From assembly GCA_951213105.1 (NCBI GenBank), contig OX578155.1, forward strand, positions 29,404,857-29,468,856: a stretch of DNA of 64,000 bases, written 5' to 3'. Positions 55,165 through 64,000 of the stretch are shown one piece after another; position 1 is the stretch's first letter, and each line of letters begins with the position of its first letter. Position numbers and translations under genes: made by a program. The stretch comes from Amaurobius ferox. Its lineage: Eukaryota > Arthropoda > Arachnida > Araneae > Amaurobiidae. The notes under the pieces were generated by a model. That model worked only from the letters and a program-made list of their open reading frames with translations, made no database searches and had not been told where the DNA came from.

Positions 55165-55400
55165 ATGTACCTATACGTAAAATGTAATAGCGATAGGTGT
55201 ATTCATTCTTCCGTTATCGTGACCCCCCCCCCCCCTCCCCCCCCCCCCCACACACACATACAAATGGACATATTTTCAAAAGTGTTCGAAATAGGTTCAG
55301 GCTTTCAGAACGTGCTTATTCTGAAAGTCTGGAATTCGAAAATTTTCCATCAAACAGTATTACAACAGCATTTTTCTTGTAAGTGGTATGAAAACGTAAA
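55165..55400 (+). mobile_element. Diverged HLE remnant with a poly-C tract
   Basis: CATTCTTCCGTTATCGTGAC, an expanded C-run (55222-55250), CACACACATACA, then CATATTTTCAAAAGTGTTCG. The order microsatellite, block, CGAAA matches HLE 3' ends, as at 59130-59180. No hairpin is intact. Confidence 0.45.
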
Positions 55401-55821
55401 AATATATATAGTCGAGAAAACCTTGAAGAGAATTTGTATGTTTTTAAAATCACAACAAACAACGTCGTAGAACAAACACCTTTAGCCAGTAGACTATTAT
55501 AAAATTGTAATAAATTCTCGCTTGGCGCTAGTTTCCACACAGATCACTCTTTATTACAGTAAACCTAGAAAATCTCTGCCCTACGTCACTGTCAGCTGCT
55601 GTTTTTTCTAAACGTACCTGCAGGCGGTAATAATAAAAAAAAAAAGATAAACTAAGAAAAAAAAAAGCATTGAAAGGAAAGTGGTTCTCTTGGTCATTGG
55701 AGCGCAAGTAGAAAGAAATGGAAAGCTAACGAAAAAGAAAATGAAAAAAAAAAGATAGAAAAAGCGGGAAAGAAGAAAAATGACTCTTGCATCGTTATTG
55801 TTTTTCTTATCAGACCATTCT
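55401..55821. other. Unassigned DNA, purine-rich tract
   Basis: A/G-rich stretch at 55630-55785. Frames here are low-complexity. No gene. Confidence 0.5.
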
Positions 55822-56164
55822 CGTTCCAATGTGTCTGCGTGAAGCTGATGTAATTTCGTTCGATTCGAATCGCGATATCATAATTTCCGATATGAGTTGT
55901 AGCATCGCATTCTTTCTGAGATTTGATTGTTTTTTTCCTATGCAATTGTAAGCAATCAATTTTGTAATCATTTTTCTTATTACAGGTATAAGAATATTTA
56001 TTGCTATAGTAATGCAAAGCAAAAGTGTTGTGAGGGGTGTCAAATTAATAAAACCCTAGGAATTGAAAGCCCTTGAATTTAAACATTTTGAGCGTTCCCG
56101 AATGGAAACCAACTATTTTTTCAGTGATGTCTATTCAGCTCTGTTATGCATCTATCCATCTGCA

Positions 56165-56211
<47 letters not shown>

Positions 56212-56338
56212 ATGTGTGTGTATGTGTAAAGATAAACTATTTTCGCAAATTGAGATACTGAATTGAAATTTGATACGGCTATTGCAATCTGTAACCATAA
56301 GAAGAAAATATGAATTTTCGCGCAAACTGAGATACTCA

Positions 56339-56830
56339 ATTGATTGATTGAAGACCCTGACCACACGACCAACCCGAAGGTTTATGGTAGCTTAATGTGT
56401 GGCCGGGAGAGGGAGTAAGCCGAAGCTGATTCCCCCGGTCAACTCCCAACGATCCGCTAGCGTTTATTAATGAGATTAAAAGTATTTACAGAAAATTACA
56501 TGCTCATGGCCAGCATGATGCCATGGATAATTGGCACACAGTGCACGCAGAACAACACAAAGATAGTATATATAAACAAAAAACAAAAAAAAAAAAAAAA
56601 AAAGTACAGATGTACAGAACACAAAAAATGTACAGGTGTATAGATATGCAAGATATGTCCAATAAGTTTATTTTTAAGGTAAGATGGCTGGGAACAGTGA
56701 GAGGGTTCACGGATCAGGGGGGGGGGGGACCCAGGAATTAATTAGTTTATTTTGTTTGAGATTTCTTTTTCAGCGAGTACACAGTCTTTGATTTTATGAA
56801 TGGAGGTGTGATTTTGACACACCCTGGAGA
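56339..56830 (-). mobile_element. 5'-truncated LINE copy inside the array
   Basis: On the minus strand it encodes the last residues of the LINE ORF2, then a 3' UTR with GGTCAACTCC-like and CGGCTTACTCCCTCTCCCGG segments, and ends GTCAGGGTCTTCAATCAATC. TGAGATACTCAATTG on both sides may be a 15-bp target duplication, but the array itself contains this sequence. Confidence 0.75.
56742..56826 (-). pseudogene. LINE ORF2 C-terminal end
   Basis: The frame reads RVCQNHTSIHKIKDCVLAEK then EISNKIN and stop. It aligns with SVCSNKSSINKIKNCVLIAR, EVSNKIS of the chimera at 14545. This confirms that the same LINE family made both insertions. Confidence 0.75.
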
Positions 56831-57860
56831 TTATGAGATACTCAATTGTAATTTGGTACGGCTATTGCAATCTGTAACCGTAAGAAGAATCTATGAATTT
56901 TCACGCATATTGGGATATGTAATTTAGTACGGCTATTACAATCTGTAATCATGAGAAGAATCTATGAATTTTCGCGTAAATTGAGATACTCAATTGTAAT
57001 TTGGTACGGCTATTGCAATCTGTAACCATAAGAAGAATTTATGAATTTTCACGCAAATTGAGATACTGAATTGTAATTTGATACGGCTATTGCAATCTGT
57101 AATCATAAGAATATGAATTTTTACGCAAATTGAAATCTTCAATTGTAATTTGGTGCGGCTATTGCAATCTGTAACCGGAAGAAAAATCTATGAATTTTCA
57201 CTCAAATTGGGATACTCTATTGAAATTTGGTACGGCTATTGCAATTTGTGACCATAAGAAAAATCTATGAATTTTCACGCAAATTAAGATACTCGATTGT
57301 AATTTGGTACGATTATTGCAATCTGTAACCGTAAGAAGAATCTGAATTTTCACGCAAATTGAGATACTCAATTGTAATTTGAAACGGCTATTGCAATCTG
57401 TAATAAGAAGAATCTATGAATTTTCACGCAAATTGAGATACTCCATTGTAATTTGGTACGGCTTTTGCAATCTGTAATCATAAGAAGAATCTATGAATTT
57501 TCACGCAAACTGAGATACACAATTGTAATTTGGTACGGCTATTGCAATCTGTAACCGTAAGAAGAATCTATGAATTTTCAGAGATTTCGGATCATGACCG
57601 TCAGTTTTTCAAATTGTGTTTTTTAACTAAAAATATATTATAGAAAAATACATATACTAAAAATTATTATGCAGATATTCATTTTATATGTACTTTTTAT
57701 TTAAAAGCGCATAGCATCATCTACAGAATGCCAACAAATGCCGTTTTCGAGATATTGTATTTTTTTTTTTATCTAAAATGGAAGAAAAATTATAAGCAAA
57801 CTTAAGTATATTCACTATTATCAAATGTGCAATCGTTTCGTTAGGACTTTTAACTAAAAA

Positions 57861-58799
57861 ATCTGATGTGGGCAACACATGACTTTCCTTATATAATGCA
57901 ATGAATTTACTACTTTTACAGTAAAAAAATAGGTTTTTCTTATAGTAGATACTAATATTCTTTCCAAGATATTGAATTTTCGAAAATTAGTCGTCATTTT
58001 CATTGATTTAGAGTCATTTTTATCCATTTGGCGAGATTTTCGTTAATTTGGCAACATTTCAAAAAGTCGCCAAGTTGGTGACATTCCGCCAAATTCGTCG
58101 CCAAAATCTCGCCAAGCGTTATGCACTAAGAAATAAGTTATTCTTACAGCAGATAAATGACTATTGGCTTTCAAATACAAAAGCATTACTCAAAGTATCT
58201 TTTTTCATGAATGGAACGAGCTAGATCCACGTCAATGATGTCACCCAATTTATCGCATGGTATTACATATGAAAAGTGAATATGTTTCTCAATAGGAAAT
58301 ATTATTTTTTATTTTATGACATTTTGATAATTTTTTTAGAAAATGTACAATATCTCGAGAACGGTTCATGTTAGCGTTCTAAAATTTATGACAATCGTTT
58401 TCTAATGAAAAATTACATAAGAAATGTCTATTTGCGTAACTTTATTAGTGGTTTTGATTTTTGATGATTTTTTCAAAATTTCATTCGAAAATTTAGGGGG
58501 GGGGTTCTGAACATTCGATTGCATATAAAAACAATAGGCTTCCAGTGTTTACTGATTGTGATTTTTGTACCAAATTTGGTGCGAATCGGTTCATTCGTTC
58601 GTCTGTTATCGTCTCCACAGACTCACTGACACACACACACACACACACATACTTTCACACAGACACACAGACATCACTTCAAGAATGTTTGATTCGTGAT
58701 CAGGGATGCTTGAAACGTGCTCTCCCGTCGAAAACTCGAATTCGAATTTTCGACCCCGTCACAATACTTTCCTTATACATTATGTATATAAGGAAAGTA
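57861..58799 (+). mobile_element. HLE family B, full-length copy
   Basis: Starts ATCTGATGTGGGCAACACAT then GACTTTCCTTATATAATG and ends with the hairpin CATTATGTATATAAGGAAAGTA. It contains the TTGGCGA cluster at 58025-58120 and a G-run of 8-9 at 58495. Confidence 0.94.
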
Positions 58800-59275
58800 A
58801 AAATAAATGGACATAATTGTTTGAGTTATCCCGAATCGTTCGCGAGATTTTAGAAATTTAACTTTTTTCACATTGAGCGCTATATCTCTCGAACAAATTG
58901 AGCAAATTAGTTGCTATTCGGCACGATTATTCCGATGGATGTTAGAAGCATAGTGATTTTTAAAAATGTCAAAGAATAGGGAAGGCTTTCAAATCGAACA
59001 TATTTTCGAAAATCATAAAAATGTCTGAAACAATATTTCTGTTTAAATTAAAGTTTTTTTTTTTAAATAACCATTTTATATGTAATTTTTTTATTTAAAT
59101 TTGTTCGTGAGCAATCGTATCCACACGCAAATATACATACATACATAGACCTCTTTTCAAAGTGTTCGAAACGGGTTTAAGTGATCCTGAAACGTGCAAA
59201 ATTTTTTAGGAAAATAATAGATACATTCTCTATACAATAGTATGACAATGTAATAAAGATCCCATTACTTTCCTT
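58800..59275 (+). mobile_element. Diverged HLE remnant (family E) between two B copies
   Basis: CTATATCTCTCGAACAAATT, TTAGTTGCTATTCGGCACGA, a (CATA)n tract, CTTTTCAAAGTGTTCGAAACGG and GATCCTGAAACGTGC follow HLE block order in forward direction. The end TACATTCTCTATACAATAGT is a worn hairpin. Confidence 0.55.
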
Positions 59276-60177
59276 ATATACATAATGTATAAGGAAAGTA
59301 TTGTGACGGGGTCGAAAATTCGAATTTGAATTTTCGACGGGAGAGCACGTTTCAAGCATCCCTGATCACGAATCGAACATTTTTGATTTGATGTCTGTCT
59401 GTGTGTGTGTGTGTGTCAGTGGGTCTGTGGAGACGATAACCGACGAACGAATGGACCGATTCGAACAAAATTTGGTACAAATATCACAAACCGTAAACAC
59501 TGGAAGCCTATTGTTTTTATACGCAATCGAATGTTCAGAACCCCCCTAAATTTTCGAATGAAATTTTGAAAAAATCAAAACCACTAATAAAGTTACGCAA
59601 ATAGACATTTCTTATGTAATTTTTCATTAGAAAACGATTGGCATAAATTTTAGAACGCTAACATGAACCGTTCTCGAGATATTGTACATTTAAAAAAAAA
59701 ATATCAAAAAGTCATATAAAATAAAATAAAAATATTTCCTATTGAGAGACATGTTCACTTTTCATATTTCATACCATGCGATAAATTGAGTGACATCATT
59801 CTCGTGGATCTAGCTCGTTCCATTCATGAAAGAAGATACTTTGAATAATACTTTTGTATTTGAACGCCAATAGTCATTTATTTATCTGCTGTAAGAATAA
59901 CTTATTTCTTAGTGCATAACGCTTGGCGAGATTTTGGCGACGAATTTGGCGGAATGTCGTCAACTTGGCGACTTTTTGAAATGTTGCCAAATTAACGAAA
60001 ATCTCGCCAAATGGATAAAAATGACGCTAAATCAATGAAAATGACGATTAATTGTCGAAAATTCAATATCTTGGAAAGAATATTAGTATCTACTATAAGA
60101 AAAACCTATTTTTTTACTGTAAAAGTAGCAAATTCATTACATTATATAAGGAAAGTCATGTGTTGCCCACATCAGAT
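59276..60177 (-). mobile_element. HLE family B, full-length copy
   Basis: Hairpin TACTTTCCTTATATACATAA...AAGGAAAGTA at left, GTGTTGCCCACATCAGAT at right. With 57861-58799 it makes an inverted repeat with 0.9-kb arms and a 476-bp centre. Confidence 0.94.
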
Positions 60178-60689
60178 TTTTTTTTGTTTGTTCCCTCACA
60201 AAGTAAAAGTTTGTTTGTAGGAAAAGTCCGTATTGCATATATCACATTCCTTTATATATTTCTTTCCCGATGCAAGTTGGGGCTATTTTCGTTCCAATAC
60301 ATTAGCAAGAAGTTAATGTTGTTCGATTCTGATTATCTATCGTAATTTTCGATATAAATTACATCGCAATCTTTTCGAGATTCGATTGTTTGTTCTGTTC
60401 ATATATATTTGCTTCTGTAAGAAATTAATCTTGGGAATTTTTGTTATTACGGAGAAGAATATTGTCTTATTGGTGACCGTATTTATGTGGAATTCTCGGA
60501 GAATGACCTATATTTACAAAATAAAATAAAAATGGCATTTTATGGAAAATGTGTAAGGAAGCTCTACTTTAAAATGAATCGGAAATAAATGGAGAAATAA
60601 TTTCCTACATGAATGGAATTAAATTTCAAATCGTCTGCCACATATTTATAAAATTTACCTCCTCCACGTGTTTTTACATCATATAACTG
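60178..60689. other. Unassigned DNA with a D-like trace
   Basis: 60291-60465 resembles 55822-55990 (TTGTTCGATTCTGATTATCT, GAGATTCGATTGTTTGTTCT). No gene. Confidence 0.5.
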
Positions 60690-61140
60690 AGTGAGTAATA
60701 AGTTTACAGTTTAAACTGCTTAAGGTAGAAACTTGAAATTTTTTCGTACACGTAGGATTTGAATTTAATTACAAGTAGGGAGAAAAATAAAAAATATTGG
60801 AATTTTATTCGAAAATTTTATAAATATTGAATTTTTGTCAAACATTCTTCCAGATATAACTCGAAAATGGTTAGAAACACAAAATTCGTTTTTATACCAT
60901 CATCCGCAGAAAAAATATTATCCTAGGTAAATGCTCATAATTAACTTTATTGGTGCACAATCAGCAGTTCTTCAATTATTTTAATGTATAGTTATAGCAG
61001 ACGATTTTTTTTTTCATTATATTTTATAATTCAATTTTTACACAATTTTTGATTCCATTTATAACCGTAGAGTTAGTTACGCTTCAAATACCGAAATCGT
61101 CTGCTGGCTACTTTTCTGATCAAACTATGGAAAATATTTT
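60690..61140 (+). repeat. Family J repeat, most complete copy
   Basis: CAGTTTAAACTGCTTAAGGT, AATTTTATTCGAAAATTTTA, ATAGCAGACGATTTTTTTTT and AATACCGAAATCGTCTGCTG. The flanking CAGACGAT and ATCGTCTG form an inverted pair about 75 bp apart. Confidence 0.85.
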
Positions 61141-61842
61141 TCATATCATGTATGTTAAAAGGTATGTATATTTATATTAAAATTGTCTTATTGCAAAGTT
61201 TAAAACTTTGAAAATAAGGCAGCATAAAAAGTAAATGTTTGATTCATTTTCTATGTGATGTTCATATAGTGAAAATCATTGAAACTTGACTGTTCAATAT
61301 TATTCGAATATTTTAACTGCGTATATGTATACTATGTATTGTGTGTGCAAAATAATGAGCTTGACAAACTAGTTAACAAAAGATGTATATCGGTTGAGAA
61401 CTGTTTTCGAATTATACGCGGTCATTAGAGAGCAACAAAATAGACATTTTAAATTTCATCTGTTTCGCGGAGAGATATGGGGGGGGGGGGGCATAAAACC
61501 TATTAAAAAATTCCCTGGAAAAAGTCTCGTTGAATGCAAAAAGTTTCACAAAATTGGATTACTTCTTTCAAGATATGTTTATCTTAGAAGGATGTTTTTG
61601 GAACTCCACTTTCATATATTAAAGCAATGCAAAATCGGAAATATTTTTAGCCGCAAATCTGTTTCTCAAACACAGGGAAACTGACATTTTTGAGAAAATA
61701 TGTTGTAACATTTATTTTAATGCTAGAAAATATACCCAAAATTGCTTGGAATTTAAGATGAGTGGTCGTGACTTAGGCGTGCGTGCACACCCACGCTGCA
61801 GTTTATTTTATTTTATATTTGTTATAAGCGAGCGTATTGAGG
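61141..61842. other. Unassigned DNA with a poly-G tract
   Basis: Poly-G at about 61480-61491. A 96-residue frame across it (61394-61684) has no recognisable domain. Confidence 0.45.
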
Positions 61843-62113
61843 GGGGTGGGATGGCCCAGTGGTTAGCGCGCGGGGATTGCACTCGGACGACTCGAGTATG
61901 ATTCCCGACCTGCCCAAACTGTCCCTGTGTTCACGCGGAGTGTGAAATATGTGAGTCCGTAAGTCCTTCAGAGAGGTTGGTGATAGAAGAGGGAGGGTAC
62001 GGTCTCTGTAGATGTCGCGCTCACTGGGTTCCGGTCTAAATTGGGGGGCACTTCCCGGCCATCCAAACAGATACCTTACACCTTCGGGTAGGTTGGACGA
62101 TTTGAGTCGAAGA
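61843..62113 (+). mobile_element. tRNA-headed SINE, full length, older copy
   Basis: Head GGGATGGCCCAGTGGTTAGC, degenerate B box AGTATGATTCCCG, body GTCCGTAAGTCCTTCAGAGA and GGTTCCGGTCTAAATTGG, tail TTCGGGTAGG then (GAA)n. Flanks AGCGAGCGTATTG and AGCGCACTTATTG match at 10 of 13 positions, a worn target duplication. Confidence 0.88.
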
Positions 62114-62239
62114 AGAAGCGCACTTATTGTTAAAACGTTGTTTGGTTTTAGGAAATTCGCTCTGAGTTCCGGTGTAGGTTTTATCAGAGATTTGCATCTT
62201 AAATCCCGGGCAACGCTAGAGCGCTGTGGAAAATGCGCT

Positions 62240-63037
62240 TTAAGAACGTTTTAAGCATCCTTGATCACGAATCGAACATTCTTAAGGTGATATGTGTGTA
62301 TGTGTGTGTGGAGAAGATATCTCACGAACTATTGGAGCGATTCGAATGAAATTTGATACAAGAATTACAATCCGTGAATACTGGAAGCCTAATGTTATTA
62401 AACACAATCAAATGCTCAGTACTCCCCCCCCCCCTCCTAAATTTTCGAGTGAAATTTTGAAAAAATCATCAAACAATCAAAATCTTTAATAAAGTTAAGC
62501 AAATAGACATTTCTTATGTAATTTTTCCTTAGAAAACGATTGACATAAACTTTAGAAGGCTAGCATGAACCGTTCTCGAGATATTGCACATTTTTCAAAT
62601 AAATTTATCAAAAAATCCCATAAATTAAAAAAATATATATATTAATTGTTGAGAAACATGTTCACTTTTCATATGTAATATCATGCGATGCATTTGGTGA
62701 CACCTATTGTCGTGGACCTAGCTTTTGTATTTGAACGTCAATAGTCATTTATCTGCTACAAGAATAACTTATTTTCTGAGTCCATAACGCTTGGCGAGAT
62801 TTTGGCGGCGAATTTGGCGGAATGTCGCCAACTTGGAGACTTTTTTTAATGTTGCCAAATTAACGAAAATCTCGCTAAATGGATAAAAATGACGCTAAAT
62901 CAATGAAAATGACGACTAATTGACGAAAATTCAATATCTTGAAAAGAATATATCTACTATAAGAATTAATTTTTTTTTACTGTAAAAGTAGTAAATTCAT
63001 TGCATATCAGGAAAGTCATGTGCTGCCCACATCAGAT
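62240..63037 (-). mobile_element. HLE family B copy lacking the hairpin
   Basis: Starts inside the element at AACGTTTTAAGCATCCTTGA. A reduced microsatellite and a C-run of about 10 follow. It ends GTGCTGCCCACATCAGAT. The hairpin end and the CGACGGGAGAG block are lost. Confidence 0.88.
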
Positions 63038-63117
63038 CTTTTTCCTGTAATATTTGAAAAAAAAAAATGAATTTTGATATGAGAAAGTCGAGTTGAGTAA
63101 CACTCCAGTTAATTCAT

Positions 63118-63262
63118 AGAGAAATTAAATTAAAAATTTAATTTATATTAATGAAATTAAATGTATAATTTCTATTAATGAAATTAAATATATAATTTCT
63201 TTTAATAAAATTAAATATTTAATTTTTATTAATTAAATTAGATATTTAATTTAATTTTATGA
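63118..63262. repeat. 27-bp AT-rich tandem repeat, about 5 units
   Basis: Units ATTAATGAAATTAAATGTAT plus AATTTCT repeat with drift. Composed almost wholly of A and T, with internal palindromes. Confidence 0.85.
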
Positions 63263-64000
63263 AATCCAGTATGTCTAGAATTTGCACTTATTTTAAATCC
63301 CACAACCTCGGGTATATCTGCTAGTTGTTAATAATTTTACACTGATTGAAGTCAAGGATTCCCTGTATGGGTTCAACAGCGTTTCGTTTGCTTCATTTTA
63401 TTCACTGTCAAATGTGTTTTCACCTTCTCTTTTATTAGCATTTGTCAATTTCCTCGTTTCATGACACCTGTCACTTATTTTTCTTCCTCCAACAATGCTA
63501 TTGTGGTTCAACAAAAAGCGTCGTCCTTGATCTGACTAAAGACCAATAAATATATTGTCAGGTTCCTTTCTTAATAAAACTTTGATTTTAGCAGCAATGT
63601 GACGTCACATTGTTTTAACTTCATAATTGGTTGGCATTGATACCGAAAACATTTTTCTTTTCCTACTCCTACAAACGAAGTACATAATGTGATATTATCT
63701 ATATTATACAGCTGAGTGAGACTTTAAGTTGTAAAGTTTATATGTCTCTTTATCATCTTTAAATGCCTTTGTAGAGGATTTTTACTTAATCTGTCAAAAG
63801 TGACTTAGATTACTCGATATTTCGGCCTTTCAGTCTAAGGGCAGTAACACAGGACGGCACTGTTTAAAAGTCAACTCAGTTTATTGGGGACTTCACAGAA
63901 ATTACAGCAGCTTGCTGTTTAAGGGTGAGCGTCAGTAAATCTTCTGCCCTATCCTCGCTTTGCTAACTTTCGCGGCACACGTTTTTCGCCGAAATTCTGC
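63263..64000. other. Unassigned DNA to the window edge
   Basis: Less AT-rich than average. A TGACGTCA palindrome occurs at 63600-63607. No ORF, repeat or RNA gene recognised. Confidence 0.45.

Larger units (their letters stand above)
56240..57585. repeat. ~76-bp tandem array inside family D
   Basis: Units contain AATTGAGATACTCAATTGTA, ATTTGGTACGGCTATTGCAA, TCTGTAACC and AGAATCTATGAATTTTCACG. I count 11 CTATTGCAAT-type sites. The array is split by a LINE fragment. Confidence 0.92.
55822..57855 (-). mobile_element. Diverged HLE-like element, family D, with a large internal tandem array
   Basis: From about 56010, GTGTTGTGAGGGGTGTCAAA parallels the block after the HLE B hairpin. A (TC)n(GT)n microsatellite lies at 56168-56226, followed by AATTTGATACGGCTATTG, then the array, then CGTTTTCGAGATATTG as in the other HLEs. 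55822-55990 matches 60291-60465 (TGTAATTTCGTTCGATTCGA type). No clean ends are seen. Confidence 0.55.

Noticed and set aside
56336..56840. Certain 15-bp target duplication for the LINE fragment
   Set aside because: TGAGATACTCAATTG is also a regular part of the surrounding tandem units, so the match is not independent evidence.

Overview
The window is AT-rich, repeat-dominated nuclear DNA from a eukaryote, most likely an arthropod and plausibly a spider. The reasons are the Tc1-type transposase relic (MPRRRIRGHYKH... / VFSDESRF / LDNARSHTA / WPARSADLSPIEHIW), of a type I recognise from orb-weaver genomes, the tRNA-headed SINEs, the LINE 3' ends and the lack of any dense gene arrangement. The species assignment is inference. 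I found no intact cellular protein-coding gene and no confident rRNA or functional tRNA gene. Every recognisable coding stretch is a decayed transposon ORF. Most open frames are chance products of microsatellites and tandem repeats.

The bulk of the window (well over a third) is copies of short non-autonomous elements that share one architecture. They start ATCTGATGTGGGCAGCACATGACTTTCC, carry a TG/TGTC microsatellite near the other end, and finish in a long hairpin (ACTTTCC...GGAAAGTA). They generate no visible target duplication and occur in head-to-tail arrays. I call them Helitron-like (HINE/DINE-1-like) elements, HLEs. Family A is about 750 bp with about 20 copies. Family B is about 920 bp with 7 copies. 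Family C is about 800-1060 bp with 2 copies. Diverged relatives D, E and F are also present. 'Forward' (+) here means TCTGATG end first, hairpin end last.

Layout. 0-7 kb: HLE A copies, a full-length SINE with a 15-bp target duplication, an old ~500-bp repeat (family I) and a 120-bp solo LTR that contains a tRNA-Gly-like cloverleaf. 7-10 kb: a hAT-like MITE, a long-TIR MITE inside a small tandem repeat, and a dead Tc1 transposon. 10-13 kb: perfect AT palindromes, LTR-like pieces with TATA boxes and a primer-binding site, and a mariner-type derivative. 13-16 kb: a chimeric SINE-LINE retroposon between inverted family F repeats. 18-20.7 kb: HLE C, then a ~95-bp satellite with a 285-bp higher-order period. 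22-31 kb: HLE B and A copies. 31.6-32.4 kb: a 24-bp minisatellite open in several frames. 33-36 kb: four HLE A copies in tandem. 37-44 kb: HLE A copies, one with a MITE in its terminal hairpin, a second SINE type, and a possible large hAT element. 45-49 kb: HLE B, F, A and C. 49.3-51.6 kb: a miniature LTR retrotransposon (TRIM) whose LTRs match the tRNA-bearing solo LTR, holding a 28-bp minisatellite and a nested SINE dimer that itself holds a hAT MITE. 52-54 kb: a pogo/Tigger-like MITE and nested old repeats. 55.8-60.2 kb: a D-type element with a ~76-bp tandem array and a LINE insertion, then two HLE B copies in inverted orientation. 61.8-64 kb: a SINE, an HLE B copy and unassigned AT-rich DNA.

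The window reads as several overlaid bursts of transposition with a clear nesting order, not as a set of cooperating genes. The most interesting items are the tRNA-bearing LTR/TRIM family, the HLE families whose 5' motif and 3' hairpin change together, and the TSD-flanked SINE-LINE chimera.
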